The notes beneath the pieces are model-generated. The model saw nothing but the letters and a program-made list of their open reading frames with translations. It did no database searches and had not been told where the DNA came from. The position numbers were made by a program, and so were the translations under genes. Below, in pieces: positions 40,365 through 50,702 of a stretch of 64,000 bases of DNA; the first letter of the stretch is position 1; every line of letters starts with the position of its first letter. The DNA is from Clostridia bacterium (GTDB lineage: Bacteria; Bacillota; Clostridia; Oscillospirales; Acutalibacteraceae): the NCBI GenBank assembly GCA_017452785.1, contig JAFTLT010000013.1, forward strand, positions 22,468-86,467, in the 5' to 3' direction.

Positions 40365-43121
40365 ATGGGCTTACTTAAAAAGCTCTTCGGTGATTACTCA
40401 AGCAAAGAAATCAAAAGAGTAAAACCGATTATGAATAGCGTTCTCGCTCTCGAAGAGGAATATGCGGCTCTTTCCGACAGCGAGCTTAAAGCTAAAACCA
40501 ATGAATTTAAAGAAAGACTTGCTCAGGGCGAAACTCTTGACGGCATCCTTCCCGAAGCATTTGCAGTTTGCCGTGAGGCTTCATGGCGTGTGCTCGGCAT
40601 GAAGCACTTCCCCGTGCAGATTATGGGCGGCATTATTCTTCATCAGGGCAGAATTGCCGAAATGAAAACCGGTGAAGGTAAAACCCTCGTGGCTACACTG
40701 CCTGCTTATCTCAATGCTCTTTCAGGCAAGGGCGTTCACATTGTTACTGTCAATGACTATCTTGCCCGCCGAGACAGTGAGTGGATGGGCAAGGTTTACC
40801 GCTTCCTCGGTCTTACAGTGGGTCTTATTGTCAACGGCCTTGAAAATGACGAAAGACGCAAGGCGTACTCTGCCGATATTACTTACGGTACTAACAACGA
40901 AATGGGCTTTGACTATCTTCGTGACAATATGGTGCAGTATTTTGAGCAGAAGGTTCAGCGTGGACATAACTTTGCCATTGTCGACGAGGTTGACTCAATT
41001 CTTATCGACGAGGCAAGAACCCCACTTATTATTTCAGGTATCGGTTCCCGTTCAAGTGAGCTTTACAGCATTGCAAACACCTTTGTGCGTGGTCTTAAGT
41101 GCCTTAAAATCGGTGAGGTTGATTCCAAGGCTGATTTTGAAGAGCTTGCCAAAGAGGCAGGTGCAGACTATGTGGTTGATGAAAAAGCAAAGAGTGCAAC
41201 CCTGACAAAAAGCGGTATCAAAAAGGCTGAGCGCTTCTTTAATGTTGAAAACCTCAGTGATCCCGAAAATATTACACTTTCTCACCACATCAACACAGCC
41301 GTTAAAGCCTACGGCATTATGACAAGAGATGTTGACTATGTTGTCAAAGACGGCGAAGTGCTTATCGTTGATGAATTTACAGGCCGTATTATGATAGGCA
41401 GACGCTACTCCAACGGTCTTCATCAGGCTATTGAAGCTAAGGAAGGCGTAAAAATTGCAAAGGAAAACAAGACCCTTGCAACTATTACCTTCCAGAACTA
41501 TTTCCGTCTTTACGCAAAGCTTTCAGGTATGACAGGTACTGCAATGACAGAGGAGCAGGAATTCCAGGAAATCTACTCCCTTGATGTTATTGAAATTCCC
41601 ACCAACAAGCCTCTTGCAAGAATTGACCAGCCTGATGTTATCTATAAAACAGAGCAGTTCAAGTTTAACGCTATCATTGATAAAATTATTGAGTGCAATG
41701 CAAAAGGTCAGCCCGTTCTTGTGGGCACTGTTTCAATTGACAAGAGTGAAAGACTTTCTGCTGCGCTTAAAAGACGTGGCGTAAAGCACAATGTTCTTAA
41801 CGCAAAGCATCACGAAAAGGAAGCTGAAATTGTTGCTCAGGCAGGTAAATTAGGTGCAGTTACAATTGCAACCAACATGGCAGGCCGTGGTACCGATATT
41901 ATGCTCGGCGGTAACGCAGAATTCCTTGCAAAGAGTGAAATGCGCCGTCTCGAATATCCCGAAGAATTAATTGCAGAAGCAACTGCCTTCGGTGACACTG
42001 ATAATGAAGATATTATCGAAGCAAGAGAAAAATTCAAGGAGCTTGAGGCAAAGCATAAGGCTGCAATAGCTGATGAAGCTGAAGCAGTACGCAAGGCAGG
42101 AGGTCTTTATATCATCGGCACAGAAAGACACGAGTCACGCCGTATCGATAATCAGCTCAGAGGCCGTTCAGGCAGACAGGGTGATCCGGGTGAAAGCTGC
42201 TTCTATCTTTCAATGCAGGATGATCTTCTTCGTCTTTTCGGCGGTGAGAGAATGGAAAGCATTATGAACACCCTGCCCGTTGATGCAGATATGCCTATTC
42301 AGGTGGGTATTGTTGCAAAGAGTGTTGAATCAGCTCAGAGAAAGGTTGAAGGTAACCACTTTGCATCAAGAAAGCATGTTCTCGCATTTGACGATGTTAT
42401 GAACCGTCAGAGAGAAATTATTTACACACAGCGTGATCAGGTGCTCAAGGGCGAGGATATGAAGCCTGTTATCACAAAGATGATAGACGAGTCAATCGGT
42501 GATGATGTTGAGTTCTCATGCCCCGCAGGTATGCCCAAGGACGAATGGCACCTTGCATCTCTTCGTGAAAAATATCTCGGCTGGCTCACAACTGAAAACG
42601 ACTTCAAGGATGACACTAAACTCAGCTCAGAGGCTATTTATGATATGCTCACACAGAGAGCTCACGAGCTCCATGACAGCAGAGAAGAGCTTTACGGCAC
42701 AGAGACTATGCGTGAAATTGAAAGAGCTATCCTTCTTAAGAATGTTGACCTTAAGTGGATGGACTATATTGACGCTATGGATGAGCTCAAGCAGAGTGTA
42801 GGTCTTCTTGCTTACGGTCAGAAAGACCCGGTTGTTGCCTTCCGTCAGATGAGCTATGATATGTTTGATGAAATGACAAGCGCAATCCGTGAGGACACAG
42901 TCAAGATTATCCTGTCAGCTCACTTCAAGAGCGAAGAAGAAATCAAGCGTGAGCAGGTTGCAAAGGTCACATCAGCCACGGCAGGCGGCGGTGACGGCAG
43001 CGAAAAGGGCAGAACAGTACGCAACGATAAGAAAAAGGTCGGCGTTAACGATCCCTGTCCCTGCGGCAGCGGCAAAAAGTATAAGAAGTGCTGCGGCAGA
43101 CCCGGCGCAGACAAAGCGTAA
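40365..43121 (+). CDS. secA: Preprotein translocase ATPase SecA
   Basis: A 918-residue full-length SecA that drives Sec-dependent export through SecYEG. Walker A MKTGEGKT is at about 100-107, DEAD motif as [17 protein letters not shown] near 206-222, NBD2 motifs [20 protein letters not shown] and [13 protein letters not shown] follow, and the C-terminus ends with the zinc-binding [14 protein letters not shown] SecB/lipid-binding motif. GAGGTGAT ribosome site. In this window it matters for export of the four large surface proteins. Monocistronic, with terminator at 43134. Confidence 0.98.
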   Translation: MGLLKKLFGDYSSKEIKRVKPIMNSVLALEEEYAALSDSELKAKTNEFKERLAQGETLDGILPEAFAVCREASWRVLGMKHFPVQIMGGIILHQGRIAEMKTGEGKTLVATLPAYLNALSGKGVHIVTVNDYLARRDSEWMGKVYRFLGLTVGLIVNGLENDERRKAYSADITYGTNNEMGFDYLRDNMVQYFEQKVQRGHNFAIVDEVDSILIDEARTPLIISGIGSRSSELYSIANTFVRGLKCLKIGEVDSKADFEELAKEAGADYVVDEKAKSATLTKSGIKKAERFFNVENLSDPENITLSHHINTAVKAYGIMTRDVDYVVKDGEVLIVDEFTGRIMIGRRYSNGLHQAIEAKEGVKIAKENKTLATITFQNYFRLYAKLSGMTGTAMTEEQEFQEIYSLDVIEIPTNKPLARIDQPDVIYKTEQFKFNAIIDKIIECNAKGQPVLVGTVSIDKSERLSAALKRRGVKHNVLNAKHHEKEAEIVAQAGKLGAVTIATNMAGRGTDIMLGGNAEFLAKSEMRRLEYPEELIAEATAFGDTDNEDIIEAREKFKELEAKHKAAIADEAEAVRKAGGLYIIGTERHESRRIDNQLRGRSGRQGDPGESCFYLSMQDDLLRLFGGERMESIMNTLPVDADMPIQVGIVAKSVESAQRKVEGNHFASRKHVLAFDDVMNRQREIIYTQRDQVLKGEDMKPVITKMIDESIGDDVEFSCPAGMPKDEWHLASLREKYLGWLTTENDFKDDTKLSSEAIYDMLTQRAHELHDSREELYGTETMREIERAILLKNVDLKWMDYIDAMDELKQSVGLLAYGQKDPVVAFRQMSYDMFDEMTSAIREDTVKIILSAHFKSEEEIKREQVAKVTSATAGGGDGSEKGRTVRNDKKKVGVNDPCPCGSGKKYKKCCGRPGADKA

Positions 43122-43133
43122 GTGAATCAATTA

Positions 43134-43161
43134 AGAGCAGTTCCCATGAGCTGCTCTTTTT
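43134..43161 (+). terminator. Terminator after secA
   Basis: AGAGCAG / CTGCTCT stem with ten-base loop followed by TTTT. Confidence 0.82.
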
Positions 43162-43205
43162 GCGTCTTAAGGTGCAATAAAATGCAAGCGGCTTTACGCT
43201 TTTTC

Positions 43206-43234
43206 TTGATTTTTATGCATATAACTGCTATAAT
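43206..43234 (+). promoter_or_regulatory. Sigma-A promoter of rpe
   Basis: TTGATT (43206-43211), 17-base spacer, TATAAT (43229-43234). Confidence 0.75.
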
Positions 43235-43275
43235 ATTATGAATACATTTTTGCCAGATGGCGGAGGTAAAAAGCT

Positions 43276-43938
43276 ATGATTAAAATATCACCCTCTATTC
43301 TTTCCTGCGACTATTCAAAAATGGGAGAAGAATTTGAAAATATGAAAAAGTGCGGGGCTGACTGGCTTCATATTGATGTTATGGACGGTCACTTTGTGCC
43401 GAACATCACTCTTGGTGCACCCCTTGTCAAGTGCCTGAGAAAATGCTCTGACCTTGTGTTTGATGTGCATCTGATGATAAGCGACCCGAAAAAATATATT
43501 CCCGATTTTATAAAGGCAGGTGCCGATGTTATCTGCTTCCATGTTGAGGCTGACTCACCTGTAGATGAGACTATTGATCTTATCCGTGACAGCGGAAAAA
43601 TTGCCGCCCTTGCAGTTAAGCCCGGCACGTCAATTGAAACAGTTTATCCCTATCTTAATAAATTAGGCATGGTTCTTGTTATGACTGTTGAGCCCGGCTT
43701 TGGCGGTCAGAGCTTTATGAAGGATATGATGCCTAAAATTACTGCACTTCGTGAAGAATGTAAGAGAAGAAATCTCGATATTGATGTGCAGGTTGACGGC
43801 GGCATATCACTTAAAACTGTGGACACTGCCGCAAAGGCGGGTGCCAATGTACTCGTTGCAGGCTCTGCAATTTTTGGCAGTGATGACCCGAAAGAAACAA
43901 TATCACTGCTCAGAAGCAGTGCCGCTAAGTATTTCTAA
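43276..43938 (+). CDS. rpe: Ribulose-phosphate 3-epimerase
   Basis: A 220-residue TIM barrel that interconverts ribulose-5- and xylulose-5-phosphate. Signatures are SPSILSCDYSKM, the metal residues in LHIDVMDGHFVPN (His32, Asp34), DVHLMI (His65), VEPGFGGQSFM and VQVDGGIS. CGGAGG ribosome site. Its last 36 bases overlap the end of the convergent MecA-like gene, with no terminator between them. Confidence 0.97.
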   Translation: MIKISPSILSCDYSKMGEEFENMKKCGADWLHIDVMDGHFVPNITLGAPLVKCLRKCSDLVFDVHLMISDPKKYIPDFIKAGADVICFHVEADSPVDETIDLIRDSGKIAALAVKPGTSIETVYPYLNKLGMVLVMTVEPGFGGQSFMKDMMPKITALREECKRRNLDIDVQVDGGISLKTVDTAAKAGANVLVAGSAIFGSDDPKETISLLRSSAAKYF

Positions 43939-44460
43939 GGCATTTTCTTCAATAAGACACTGCCAGCATTCCTTTGTGCTCTCAAAGCAATAGGGTGCAG
44001 TTATGTCCGAAAGGCAGAACTCTTTTGCAAGAAAATAAAAAGCACTCTTTTTTGAGCGCACACAAAGACGGTATGTGCCGTTTTGCTGATAAAGGGATGA
44101 GGCTTCGGGCGAAAAAAGACCTGAAGCAGCTTTTGCAAAGTCAAGAATGCTGTTTATGTCACTGCTTTGAAATACACTTACGGCAGACAGCTTGTGAGCC
44201 TTTATGTTTTCTTCTTCACCTTCACATATAATCAGCAGTCCGCCGCCTTTTATATCGGGCAAAAAGTCTATTTCAAGTCCCTTTGACACCTCAACGGTTT
44301 TGCCCGTAATGCGTGCGGCATCGTCGATAATTGACCAGAGCACCCTTCTTGTGTGGGCAGAAGAATAATCGCTTTTATCAAAAGTAAAATCGTACTGAGT
44401 CATTTCCTCAGGTGAAAGCTCAATGACGGTTATTGTATCTGAAACAAGAGAAATTTTCAC
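43903..44460 (-). CDS. MecA-like adaptor protein
   Basis: A 185-residue protein starting at GTG 44460 (AAGGAG eight bases before); the open frame continues to 44520 without a start signal. The N-terminal VKISLVSDTITVIELSPEEMTQYDF resembles the substrate-binding domain of MecA, and the C-terminal part (SLYQQNGTYRLCV ... EFCLSDITAPYCFES ... LIEENALEIL) resembles its ClpC-binding domain, including the LY-x-x-x-G-x-Y pattern and a final EHG-like ENALEIL. MecA delivers proteins to ClpCP. Similarity is moderate, so adaptor function is inference. Confidence 0.72.
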   Translation of the reverse strand: MKISLVSDTITVIELSPEEMTQYDFTFDKSDYSSAHTRRVLWSIIDDAARITGKTVEVSKGLEIDFLPDIKGGGLLIICEGEEENIKAHKLSAVSVFQSSDINSILDFAKAASGLFSPEASSLYQQNGTYRLCVRSKKSAFYFLAKEFCLSDITAPYCFESTKECWQCLIEENALEILSGTASEQ

Positions 44461-44562
44461 ACTATTATACTCCTTAAACTTCTTTGGATATATAGTAATG
44501 ATACACCCTGACGGTGCCATAAATCAACGAACAAATTTTACCACGGATAAGGAATATTTCAT

Positions 44563-45750
44563 ATGCAACGAAAAAAGAAAGTTTTTTCAGGAAAAGATAA
44601 GCTGCGTGTGCGAAAAAGCTATTACACATTCACAAAAGAATATCCTCAGGGCTTTGTCAGAATTCAGCGCAGCAAAAGAAGAATAAATAAAAAGCAGATA
44701 AGAAAAGCTGTGCTTTATGTGTTTTGCTTTGTTTTGCTTGTTTGCCTTTCATATTTTGCAGTGAGCCTTGGCCTTGAAATATCCTATAAGCCTATAGATG
44801 ACACTGCACAAAATGAGTTGCAGAGCGATGCTGCCGCTTTGCTGTATGAGCAGGGCGTGAAGGCTCTTTATGTGCCATATAGCCGTTTAGGTGATGAAAG
44901 TTATCTCAGAAGCGCAGCAAAGCAGGTGCAAAAAAAGAACGGCAACAGTGTTGTTATTGATTTCAAAACCAAGGACGGCAAGCTGATTTATTCTTCCTTG
45001 CAGGAAAACGCAGTTATGGGCAAATGTGCCCTTTATGACAATGACAACCTCAGACGTGCATTGGATATTTTTGAAAATGCAGGAGTTGCCGTTATTGCAA
45101 GAATTTACTGCTTTGAAGACAGTGCCGTAGCAAATGCAAACAGTGCCCTTGCCGTTAAATACATGGATACCGATGTCAACTGGCTTGACGGCAGTGACGA
45201 AAACGGGGGCAGACCTTGGCTCAACCCCTATTCAAAGGATGTGCGAAACTATCTTGCAGAAATTGTCAGAGAAATAAGCAGCTTCGGTGTGGGCGCATTT
45301 ATGCTTGAGTCTTTGCAGTTCCCTGAGGGCGAAAACACAAACGGTGCAACCTATCCCGGTGAAAAGAATCAGGCAAAAAGAAACGCCGCACTGAAAAACA
45401 TCTTGAACCAGATTAAAAATGCTTTGCCTGAGAATGCATTGCTGATTTTTTCTCAGAGCGCAAGTGATGCACTAAATGGCAACGAAGGCATCTATTTTGG
45501 CTCTATGTCTGACATCCCTGTTTATGCCATAGCCGCCGACACAAGGGAAAGACCCTTCAGTGTTGCCGTTGATAAAAAGACAGATTTTGTCTCAATTCTT
45601 TCTATGTACTCTGCCGTGGCGGCGCAGTACCCCGACAAAAAAATCATTCCGGTTATAGATATTTCCGAATATTCCTATTCCTATTTCAGAAGCATGAAAA
45701 AAAGCGGCTTTGACTGCTTCATACTTTACAGCGAATCAGGGGAATACTAA
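44563..45750 (+). CDS. Putative glycoside hydrolase (DUF4015-like), membrane-anchored
   Basis: A 395-residue protein. A basic cytoplasmic N-terminus (about 1-45) is followed by one membrane helix (AVLYVFCFVLLVCLSYFAV, about 49-67) and an extracellular TIM barrel of DUF4015 type: GNSVVIDFKTKDGKL, AVIARIYCFED, WLNPYSKDVRNYLAEIVREI, GVGAFMLESLQFPEG. This family is predicted to cleave glycans, but no activity is proven. AAGGAA ribosome site. It lies 31 bases before era. Confidence 0.82.
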   Translation: MQRKKKVFSGKDKLRVRKSYYTFTKEYPQGFVRIQRSKRRINKKQIRKAVLYVFCFVLLVCLSYFAVSLGLEISYKPIDDTAQNELQSDAAALLYEQGVKALYVPYSRLGDESYLRSAAKQVQKKNGNSVVIDFKTKDGKLIYSSLQENAVMGKCALYDNDNLRRALDIFENAGVAVIARIYCFEDSAVANANSALAVKYMDTDVNWLDGSDENGGRPWLNPYSKDVRNYLAEIVREISSFGVGAFMLESLQFPEGENTNGATYPGEKNQAKRNAALKNILNQIKNALPENALLIFSQSASDALNGNEGIYFGSMSDIPVYAIAADTRERPFSVAVDKKTDFVSILSMYSAVAAQYPDKKIIPVIDISEYSYSYFRSMKKSGFDCFILYSESGEY

Positions 45751-45781
45751 ACCTATAAAAATATCAAAGAGGTAAAAATAT

Positions 45782-46675
45782 ATGACAGAAAATAAAACAG
45801 CCTTTATTGCCATTGTCGGCAAGCCCAATGTTGGCAAATCTTCAATACTTAACCGTCTGCTCGGTCAGAAAATTGCAATTGTTTCTGATAAGCCACAGAC
45901 CACAAGAACAAGAATTATGGGTGTGCTGACAGTTGATGAAACGCAGCTTGTTTTCACTGATACTCCCGGTTTTCACAAGCCTAAAACCAAGCTTGGTGAA
46001 AAAATGGTCAAAGCAGTTTCCGACAGCATATCAGGTGTGGATGCCTGCCTTTTTGTGGTGGAGCCTGAGGGTGAGTTGCGTGAAACAGAAAAGGAGCTGA
46101 TTGAAAAATTCAGACAGCAGAAAATGCCCACTGTGCTTGCAATAAACAAAATTGATACTGTCAGCGATAAGAGCGTTATTATGACAAGAATTCTTGAGCT
46201 GACAAAAGAATATAACTTCGAGGCAATTGTGCCTGTGTCTGCAGCAAAAAGTGACGGGCTTGATGCGCTGCAGCAGGAGCTTATCAATTTAGCAATTCCC
46301 TCAGAGCATTTCTTCCCCGACGACACTCTCACAGACCAGCCCGAAAGAGTTATTGCTTCTGAAATAATAAGAGAAAAAATGCTCAGACTTCTCGATAAGG
46401 AAATTCCTCACGGTATAGCTGTTGCAATTGAAAAAATGAGAGAACGCAGTGACACTGACCTTATGGATGTTGAGGCAACAATTTATTGTGAAAAAGAAAG
46501 CCATAAGGGAATTATCATCGGCAAAAAAGGTGCCACTCTCAAGAGAATATCCACTTATGCAAGACAAGATATGGAAAAGTTCTTCGGTTGCAGAATTAAT
46601 CTGCAGTGCTGGGTTAAGGTCAAGGATGACTGGCGTAACAGAGAAGGTCTTATCCATAATTTCGGACTTGACTGA
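45782..46675 (+). CDS. era: GTPase Era
   Basis: A 297-residue GTPase for 16S rRNA/30S maturation. G1 GKPNVGKSS (13-21), G2 TTRTRI, G3 DTPGFHKP, G4 NKID, G5 SAAK; C-terminal KH domain with GIIIGKKGATLKRIS. AAAGAGGT ribosome site. Confidence 0.98.
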   Translation: MTENKTAFIAIVGKPNVGKSSILNRLLGQKIAIVSDKPQTTRTRIMGVLTVDETQLVFTDTPGFHKPKTKLGEKMVKAVSDSISGVDACLFVVEPEGELRETEKELIEKFRQQKMPTVLAINKIDTVSDKSVIMTRILELTKEYNFEAIVPVSAAKSDGLDALQQELINLAIPSEHFFPDDTLTDQPERVIASEIIREKMLRLLDKEIPHGIAVAIEKMRERSDTDLMDVEATIYCEKESHKGIIIGKKGATLKRISTYARQDMEKFFGCRINLQCWVKVKDDWRNREGLIHNFGLD

Positions 46676-46690
46676 TTTATTCAATTAATA

Positions 46691-46722
46691 GTGTACAAAT
46701 TTAAGTGTAAAATTTTGTACAC
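46691..46722. repeat. AT-rich inverted repeat between era and yqzL
   Basis: GTGTACAAATTT pairs with AAATTTTGTACAC-type inverse at 46710-46722. It lacks a T-tract, so it may be an operator or mRNA stem rather than a terminator. Confidence 0.5.
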
Positions 46723-46805
46723 AAAATAGAACCTTCTTTTTCTCGTTTACTTTCCACATTTTCTGCAAAGGATATGAGTATAGTAATTTGCACTGAGGTG
46801 GTTAT

Positions 46806-46970
46806 ATGAATAAACGGGAACTGTGGGAAAACTTTATAAAAACAGGAAGAGTCAGTGATTATCTTAAATATAAAAAAGCTCAGGAAAAACCTGCTTTCGA
46901 TATTGAAGATGATAATATGACAGAATTTTCTCAGGAGCTTTTTGAAGAGCTTGAGCCGGAGGATGATTAA
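46806..46970 (+). CDS. yqzL: YqzL-like small protein
   Basis: A 54-residue ORF between era and recO, the same place as yqzL of Bacillus. The sequence ELWENFIKTGRVSDYLKYKK fits the YqzL pattern W-x-x-F-x-x-T-G-x-x-x-x-Y-L-x-Y-K. The rest is acidic. The ribosome site is GAGGTGG, seven bases before the ATG. Its role is unknown; the conserved place points to a link with Era or RecO. Confidence 0.75.
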   Translation: MNKRELWENFIKTGRVSDYLKYKKAQEKPAFDIEDDNMTEFSQELFEELEPEDD

Positions 46971-47011
46971 ATAACGTGTAACTGTGTTATGCGGGAAAGG
47001 AAAACCGAGTT

Positions 47012-47755
47012 ATGACCTTCAAAACTGACGGCATTATAATCAGAGAGGGCGCAACGGGGGAGCAGGACAGAATTGTAACTGTGCTGACCCGTGACAGAGG
47101 CGTAATCAAAGCCTTTGCCAACGGCGCAAGAAACCCGAAGAACAAAAATGTTTCTTCAACGGGACTCCTCTGCTATTCGGATTTCCTTATCAATAAAACC
47201 CAAAAGGGCATATATGTTATAAGAGAAGCGATTGCAAAAGAGGTTTTCTTTTCCCTCAGAAGTGACATAGTGCGCCTGAGTCTTGCTCAGTATTTTGCTG
47301 AGCTTACATATGAGCTCTCGCCACGAGAGGAAAACTCAGGGGAATATCTGTCACTGCTTCTCAACAGTATATATCTTCTCTCACAGGGCAAGAGAAATCT
47401 CAGGCAGATAAAGGCTGTGCTTGAAATGAGAATGCTCAGCATTGCAGGCTATATGCCGAGCATTGTTGCATGTGCAAGCTGTGGCAGCTTTGAAAGTGAA
47501 ACGATGTTTTTCAGCACTGTGACAGGTGAGCTTTTTTGTGAAGAATGCAAGCCTCTTGAAAAGACCGTGAAGCTTCCTTTGGGAGTTGTAACAGCAATAA
47601 GACACATCTGCTTTTCAGAATCCGGCAAAATTTTCAGCTTCTCACTGCCTGAGGAACGCATAACCTTGCTGTCGGATGTAACTGAAAAGTACCTGAGAAA
47701 TATAACTGCAAGAAGATATAAGACTTTAGACTTTTTTAATATGATGTCAGACTGA
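47012..47755 (+). CDS. recO: DNA repair protein RecO
   Basis: A 247-residue RecO that loads RecA with RecR. The N-terminal OB fold starts TDGIIIREGATGEQDRIVTVLT and the zinc finger CASCGS ... FCEEC (about 151-176) is present. GGAAAG ribosome site. Followed by mutS2 at 43 bases. Confidence 0.95.
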   Translation: MTFKTDGIIIREGATGEQDRIVTVLTRDRGVIKAFANGARNPKNKNVSSTGLLCYSDFLINKTQKGIYVIREAIAKEVFFSLRSDIVRLSLAQYFAELTYELSPREENSGEYLSLLLNSIYLLSQGKRNLRQIKAVLEMRMLSIAGYMPSIVACASCGSFESETMFFSTVTGELFCEECKPLEKTVKLPLGVVTAIRHICFSESGKIFSFSLPEERITLLSDVTEKYLRNITARRYKTLDFFNMMSD

Positions 47756-47798
47756 TATATATAATAGTATAGAATTTCCGGGTAAAGGAGATGATAAA

Positions 47799-50189
47799 AT
47801 GAATAAGCATTATAAGGCTCTTGAGCTTCATAAGGTGCTCTCACGTCTTGCGGACTTCACTTCCTGCGAGGATGCAAAATATGAGGCAGAGCATCTTGAG
47901 CCTGACAGTAACATACATACAGTTAACAATCTGATTTCGCAGACTGCCGATGCACACATGCTCATGGCTAAATTCGGTGCACCCTCTTTTGGCGGACTTA
48001 AGAATGTGAATAACTCTCTGTCAAGGGCAAATGCGGGCAGTACCCTTAATATGCGTGAGCTCCTTGATATTGCTGAGGTGCTTCGTGTTATACGCTCTCT
48101 TAGTGAATGGAAAGACAGAAACAGCGGAATAGTAACCTCCATTGATACTTTCTTTTACAGCCTTGCCCCCAATAAGTTTCTTGAGGACAGAATAACCTCT
48201 GCAATTATCAGTGAAGAGGAAATGAGCGACAACGCTTCGCCTGCTCTTTATGATATAAGACGCAAAATCAGAATAGCTTCATCAAAAATAAGAGACCACC
48301 TCGACAAAATGACAAAGTCGCCTCACTATCAGAAATATCTCAGAGAGTCAATTGTTACCATGCGTGGCGGCAGATATGTTGTGCCCGTTAAAATTGAGCA
48401 TAAAGGGGAAATAAGCGGTCTTGTTCATGACACCTCATCAAGCGGTGCCACAGTTTTTATTGAGCCTGCAGGTGTTGTTGAAGCCAATAATGAAATCAAG
48501 GTTTTGCAAAGCAAAGAACGCGATGAAATTGAGCGTATACTTTACGAGCTTTCCGCCGAGGCAGGCGGATTTTATGAGGGCATAAAGGCATCTTATGAAT
48601 GTGCAGTAGAGCTGAACCTCATCTTTGCTAAGGCAAAGCTTGCTTATGAGATGAAAGCAAGCGTACCTATAATAAATGACAAGGGTATTATCAATCTCAA
48701 AAAGGCGAGACATCCTCTTATCGACCCTAAAAAGGTTGTGGCAACGGATATAAGACTCGGCGGCGATTTTGACACTCTCATTATCACAGGCCCCAACACA
48801 GGCGGCAAAACAGTTTCAATTAAAACTCTCGGTCTTATGAGCCTTATGGCAATGTGCGGTCTTATGATTCCTGTCGCTGACCAGAGCGAGGTTTCTGTTT
48901 TTGATAATGTGCTCGCTGATATTGGTGATGAGCAAAGCATAGAGCAGAGTCTGTCAACCTTTTCATCACATATGGTGAATATTATTAATATAATAGAAAC
49001 GGCAGACGATAAAAGCCTTGTGCTCATAGATGAACTCGGTGCAGGCACAGACCCTATTGAGGGTGCTGCTCTTGCAATATCCATTCTTGAAAAAATAGGG
49101 GAGAAGGGTGCTAAAATTGCGGCAACCACTCACTATGCAGAGCTTAAAGCCTATGCCCTTGAAACTCCCGACATAGAAAACGGATCATGCGAATTTGATG
49201 TGTCATCACTGAAGCCTACCTACAGACTCCTTATCGGTACCCCCGGCAGGTCAAATGCCTTTGCAATATCTCTCAGGCTCGGAATGAGTGAGGCTATAAT
49301 AGAAAGAGCAAAGGGCCTTGTTTCAAGTGAAAGTGCACACTTTGAAAGAGTCATTGAGTCTCTTGAAAGCAGCCGTCAGCAGTTTGAGGAGCAAAAGGCT
49401 GAAGCGGAGGCTTTGACAGCACAGGCTGAAAAAGAAAAGAAAGAAGCTAAAGAATATAAAGACAGCATAGAAAAGCTCAGAGAAAAAGAGCTCGAAAAGG
49501 CACAGAGCCAAGCAATAAGAATTGTTGAGCAGGCAAAGCGCAGTGCAGCTGCATTTATGGCTGAGCTTGAAAAGCTGAGAAAAGAAAACGAAACTGCCGG
49601 AGACAAAAACGAAATGGCCAAGCGTGCAAAACAGCTTATGCGCAAGGGCTATGCTGAATTTGACGATATAACCAACCCCATTATGGCATCAGGTCTGCCT
49701 GATGAAAAATATGAGCTGCCAAGACCTCTTAAGGTTGGCGACGAGGTTTTGCTTTGCGATATAGGCAAGACAGCAACAGTCACTGCACTCAGAGATAAAA
49801 AGGGCAACTATGAGGTTCTTGCAGGTATTATGAAAATGCGTACCCCCGAAAAGAACCTACGCCTTGTGGAAAAGCAAAAGAAGCCTCAGGCAAAAAGCCG
49901 AAGCGTACCAAATAAAACGGAGCATGTTTTCTCGCCCGGCAGTGAGGCTCAGACCCGATGCGACCTGAGAGGCATGAATGTTGAGGAGGGCACATTGGAG
50001 CTTGACAGATATATTGACCAGTGCCTGAGACTCGGTCTCGGTGAGCTGACAGTCATTCACGGCAAAGGCACGGGCGTGCTCAGAAAGGGGATTCAGGAGC
50101 ACCTGAGAAAGAGCCCCTTTGTCAAGTCCTTCCGCCTTGGAGTTTACGGTGAGGGCGAAGCAGGTGTAACTATTGTAACGCTGAAATAA
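47799..50189 (+). CDS. mutS2: Endonuclease MutS2
   Basis: A 796-residue MutS2. Core and lever helices (about 1-300), ATPase with Walker A GPNTGGKTVSIK and Walker B SLVLIDELGAGTDP, long coiled coil (about 510-620), a KOW-like part near 645-690, and a C-terminal Smr nuclease domain with TRCDLRGMNVEE and HGKGTGVLRKG. It suppresses recombination and rescues collided ribosomes in Firmicutes. AAAGGAGATG ribosome site. Confidence 0.97.
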   Translation: MNKHYKALELHKVLSRLADFTSCEDAKYEAEHLEPDSNIHTVNNLISQTADAHMLMAKFGAPSFGGLKNVNNSLSRANAGSTLNMRELLDIAEVLRVIRSLSEWKDRNSGIVTSIDTFFYSLAPNKFLEDRITSAIISEEEMSDNASPALYDIRRKIRIASSKIRDHLDKMTKSPHYQKYLRESIVTMRGGRYVVPVKIEHKGEISGLVHDTSSSGATVFIEPAGVVEANNEIKVLQSKERDEIERILYELSAEAGGFYEGIKASYECAVELNLIFAKAKLAYEMKASVPIINDKGIINLKKARHPLIDPKKVVATDIRLGGDFDTLIITGPNTGGKTVSIKTLGLMSLMAMCGLMIPVADQSEVSVFDNVLADIGDEQSIEQSLSTFSSHMVNIINIIETADDKSLVLIDELGAGTDPIEGAALAISILEKIGEKGAKIAATTHYAELKAYALETPDIENGSCEFDVSSLKPTYRLLIGTPGRSNAFAISLRLGMSEAIIERAKGLVSSESAHFERVIESLESSRQQFEEQKAEAEALTAQAEKEKKEAKEYKDSIEKLREKELEKAQSQAIRIVEQAKRSAAAFMAELEKLRKENETAGDKNEMAKRAKQLMRKGYAEFDDITNPIMASGLPDEKYELPRPLKVGDEVLLCDIGKTATVTALRDKKGNYEVLAGIMKMRTPEKNLRLVEKQKKPQAKSRSVPNKTEHVFSPGSEAQTRCDLRGMNVEEGTLELDRYIDQCLRLGLGELTVIHGKGTGVLRKGIQEHLRKSPFVKSFRLGVYGEGEAGVTIVTLK

Positions 50190-50199
50190 ATGTGTAATA

Positions 50200-50272
50200 A
50201 CCAGAGGGGACGGAGGAAATCGTGTTCGTACACGATTTTCCCCGTCCCTCGGTCACTTCTGGTTTTTCAGAT
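50200..50272. terminator. Bidirectional terminator between mutS2 and spoIIID
   Basis: CCAGAGGGGACGG..AAATCGTG pairs with CACGATTTTCCCCGTCCC..TTCTGG, followed by TTTTT on the plus strand. Its right arm includes the spoIIID stop codon. Part of it (ACCAGAGGGGACG) recurs at 50572-50584. Confidence 0.8.
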
Positions 50273-50507
50273 ACTTTTCCCTTGTTGCCATGCCGCCTCT
50301 CAGGTGACGTTCTTCTTTGTTTTTGTCAAGTACACGCCGCACTTCCTTCAGCAGGTTTTTGTCTATTCCGCCAAGCCGCTTTGTTACGTCCGTGTGTACA
50401 GTTGACTTGCTCACTGCGTGAGCCTTGGCGCATTGCCTGACTGTTGAATTTGTGCTGATTATGTATTTTGCAAGCATAACTGCTCTCATTTCTGTAATGT
50501 TATCCAT
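50253..50507 (-). CDS. spoIIID: Sporulation transcriptional regulator SpoIIID
   Basis: An 84-residue DNA-binding protein of the mother cell during sporulation. The HTH region STVRQCAKAHAVSKSTVHTDVTKRL (residues about 22-46, named in parts) and the end EERHLRGGMATREKY are family hallmarks. Start ATG 50507 with AGGAGG in front; TTG at 50513 is in frame but weaker. It shows that the organism belongs to a spore-forming lineage. Confidence 0.95.
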   Translation of the reverse strand: MDNITEMRAVMLAKYIISTNSTVRQCAKAHAVSKSTVHTDVTKRLGGIDKNLLKEVRRVLDKNKEERHLRGGMATREKYLKNQK

Positions 50508-50667
50508 ATACAATCCTCCTCAAGGAATGTATATGATGTATATATAAGAAAAATGATAAAATAAGAGAGACTACCAGAGGGGACGCTACCGGAGGGGAAG
50601 GTTCAGTTTTGTCATTGTGCACAAAAAAGACTTATTAATTTTTACTTAAAAAATATTGCAAATGCTA

Positions 50668-50696
50668 TTGATTTTGTTTTCTTAATAATCTATAAT
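50668..50696 (+). promoter_or_regulatory. Sigma-A promoter before the 51086 gene
   Basis: TTGATT (50668-50673), 17-base spacer, TATAAT (50691-50696); about 390 bases before the start codon. Confidence 0.75.
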
Positions 50697-50702
50697 AAAT
50701 GT

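Noticed and set aside
50190-50440. Plus-strand ORFs over spoIIID
   Set aside because: They lie over the terminator and the complement of a clear spoIIID gene.
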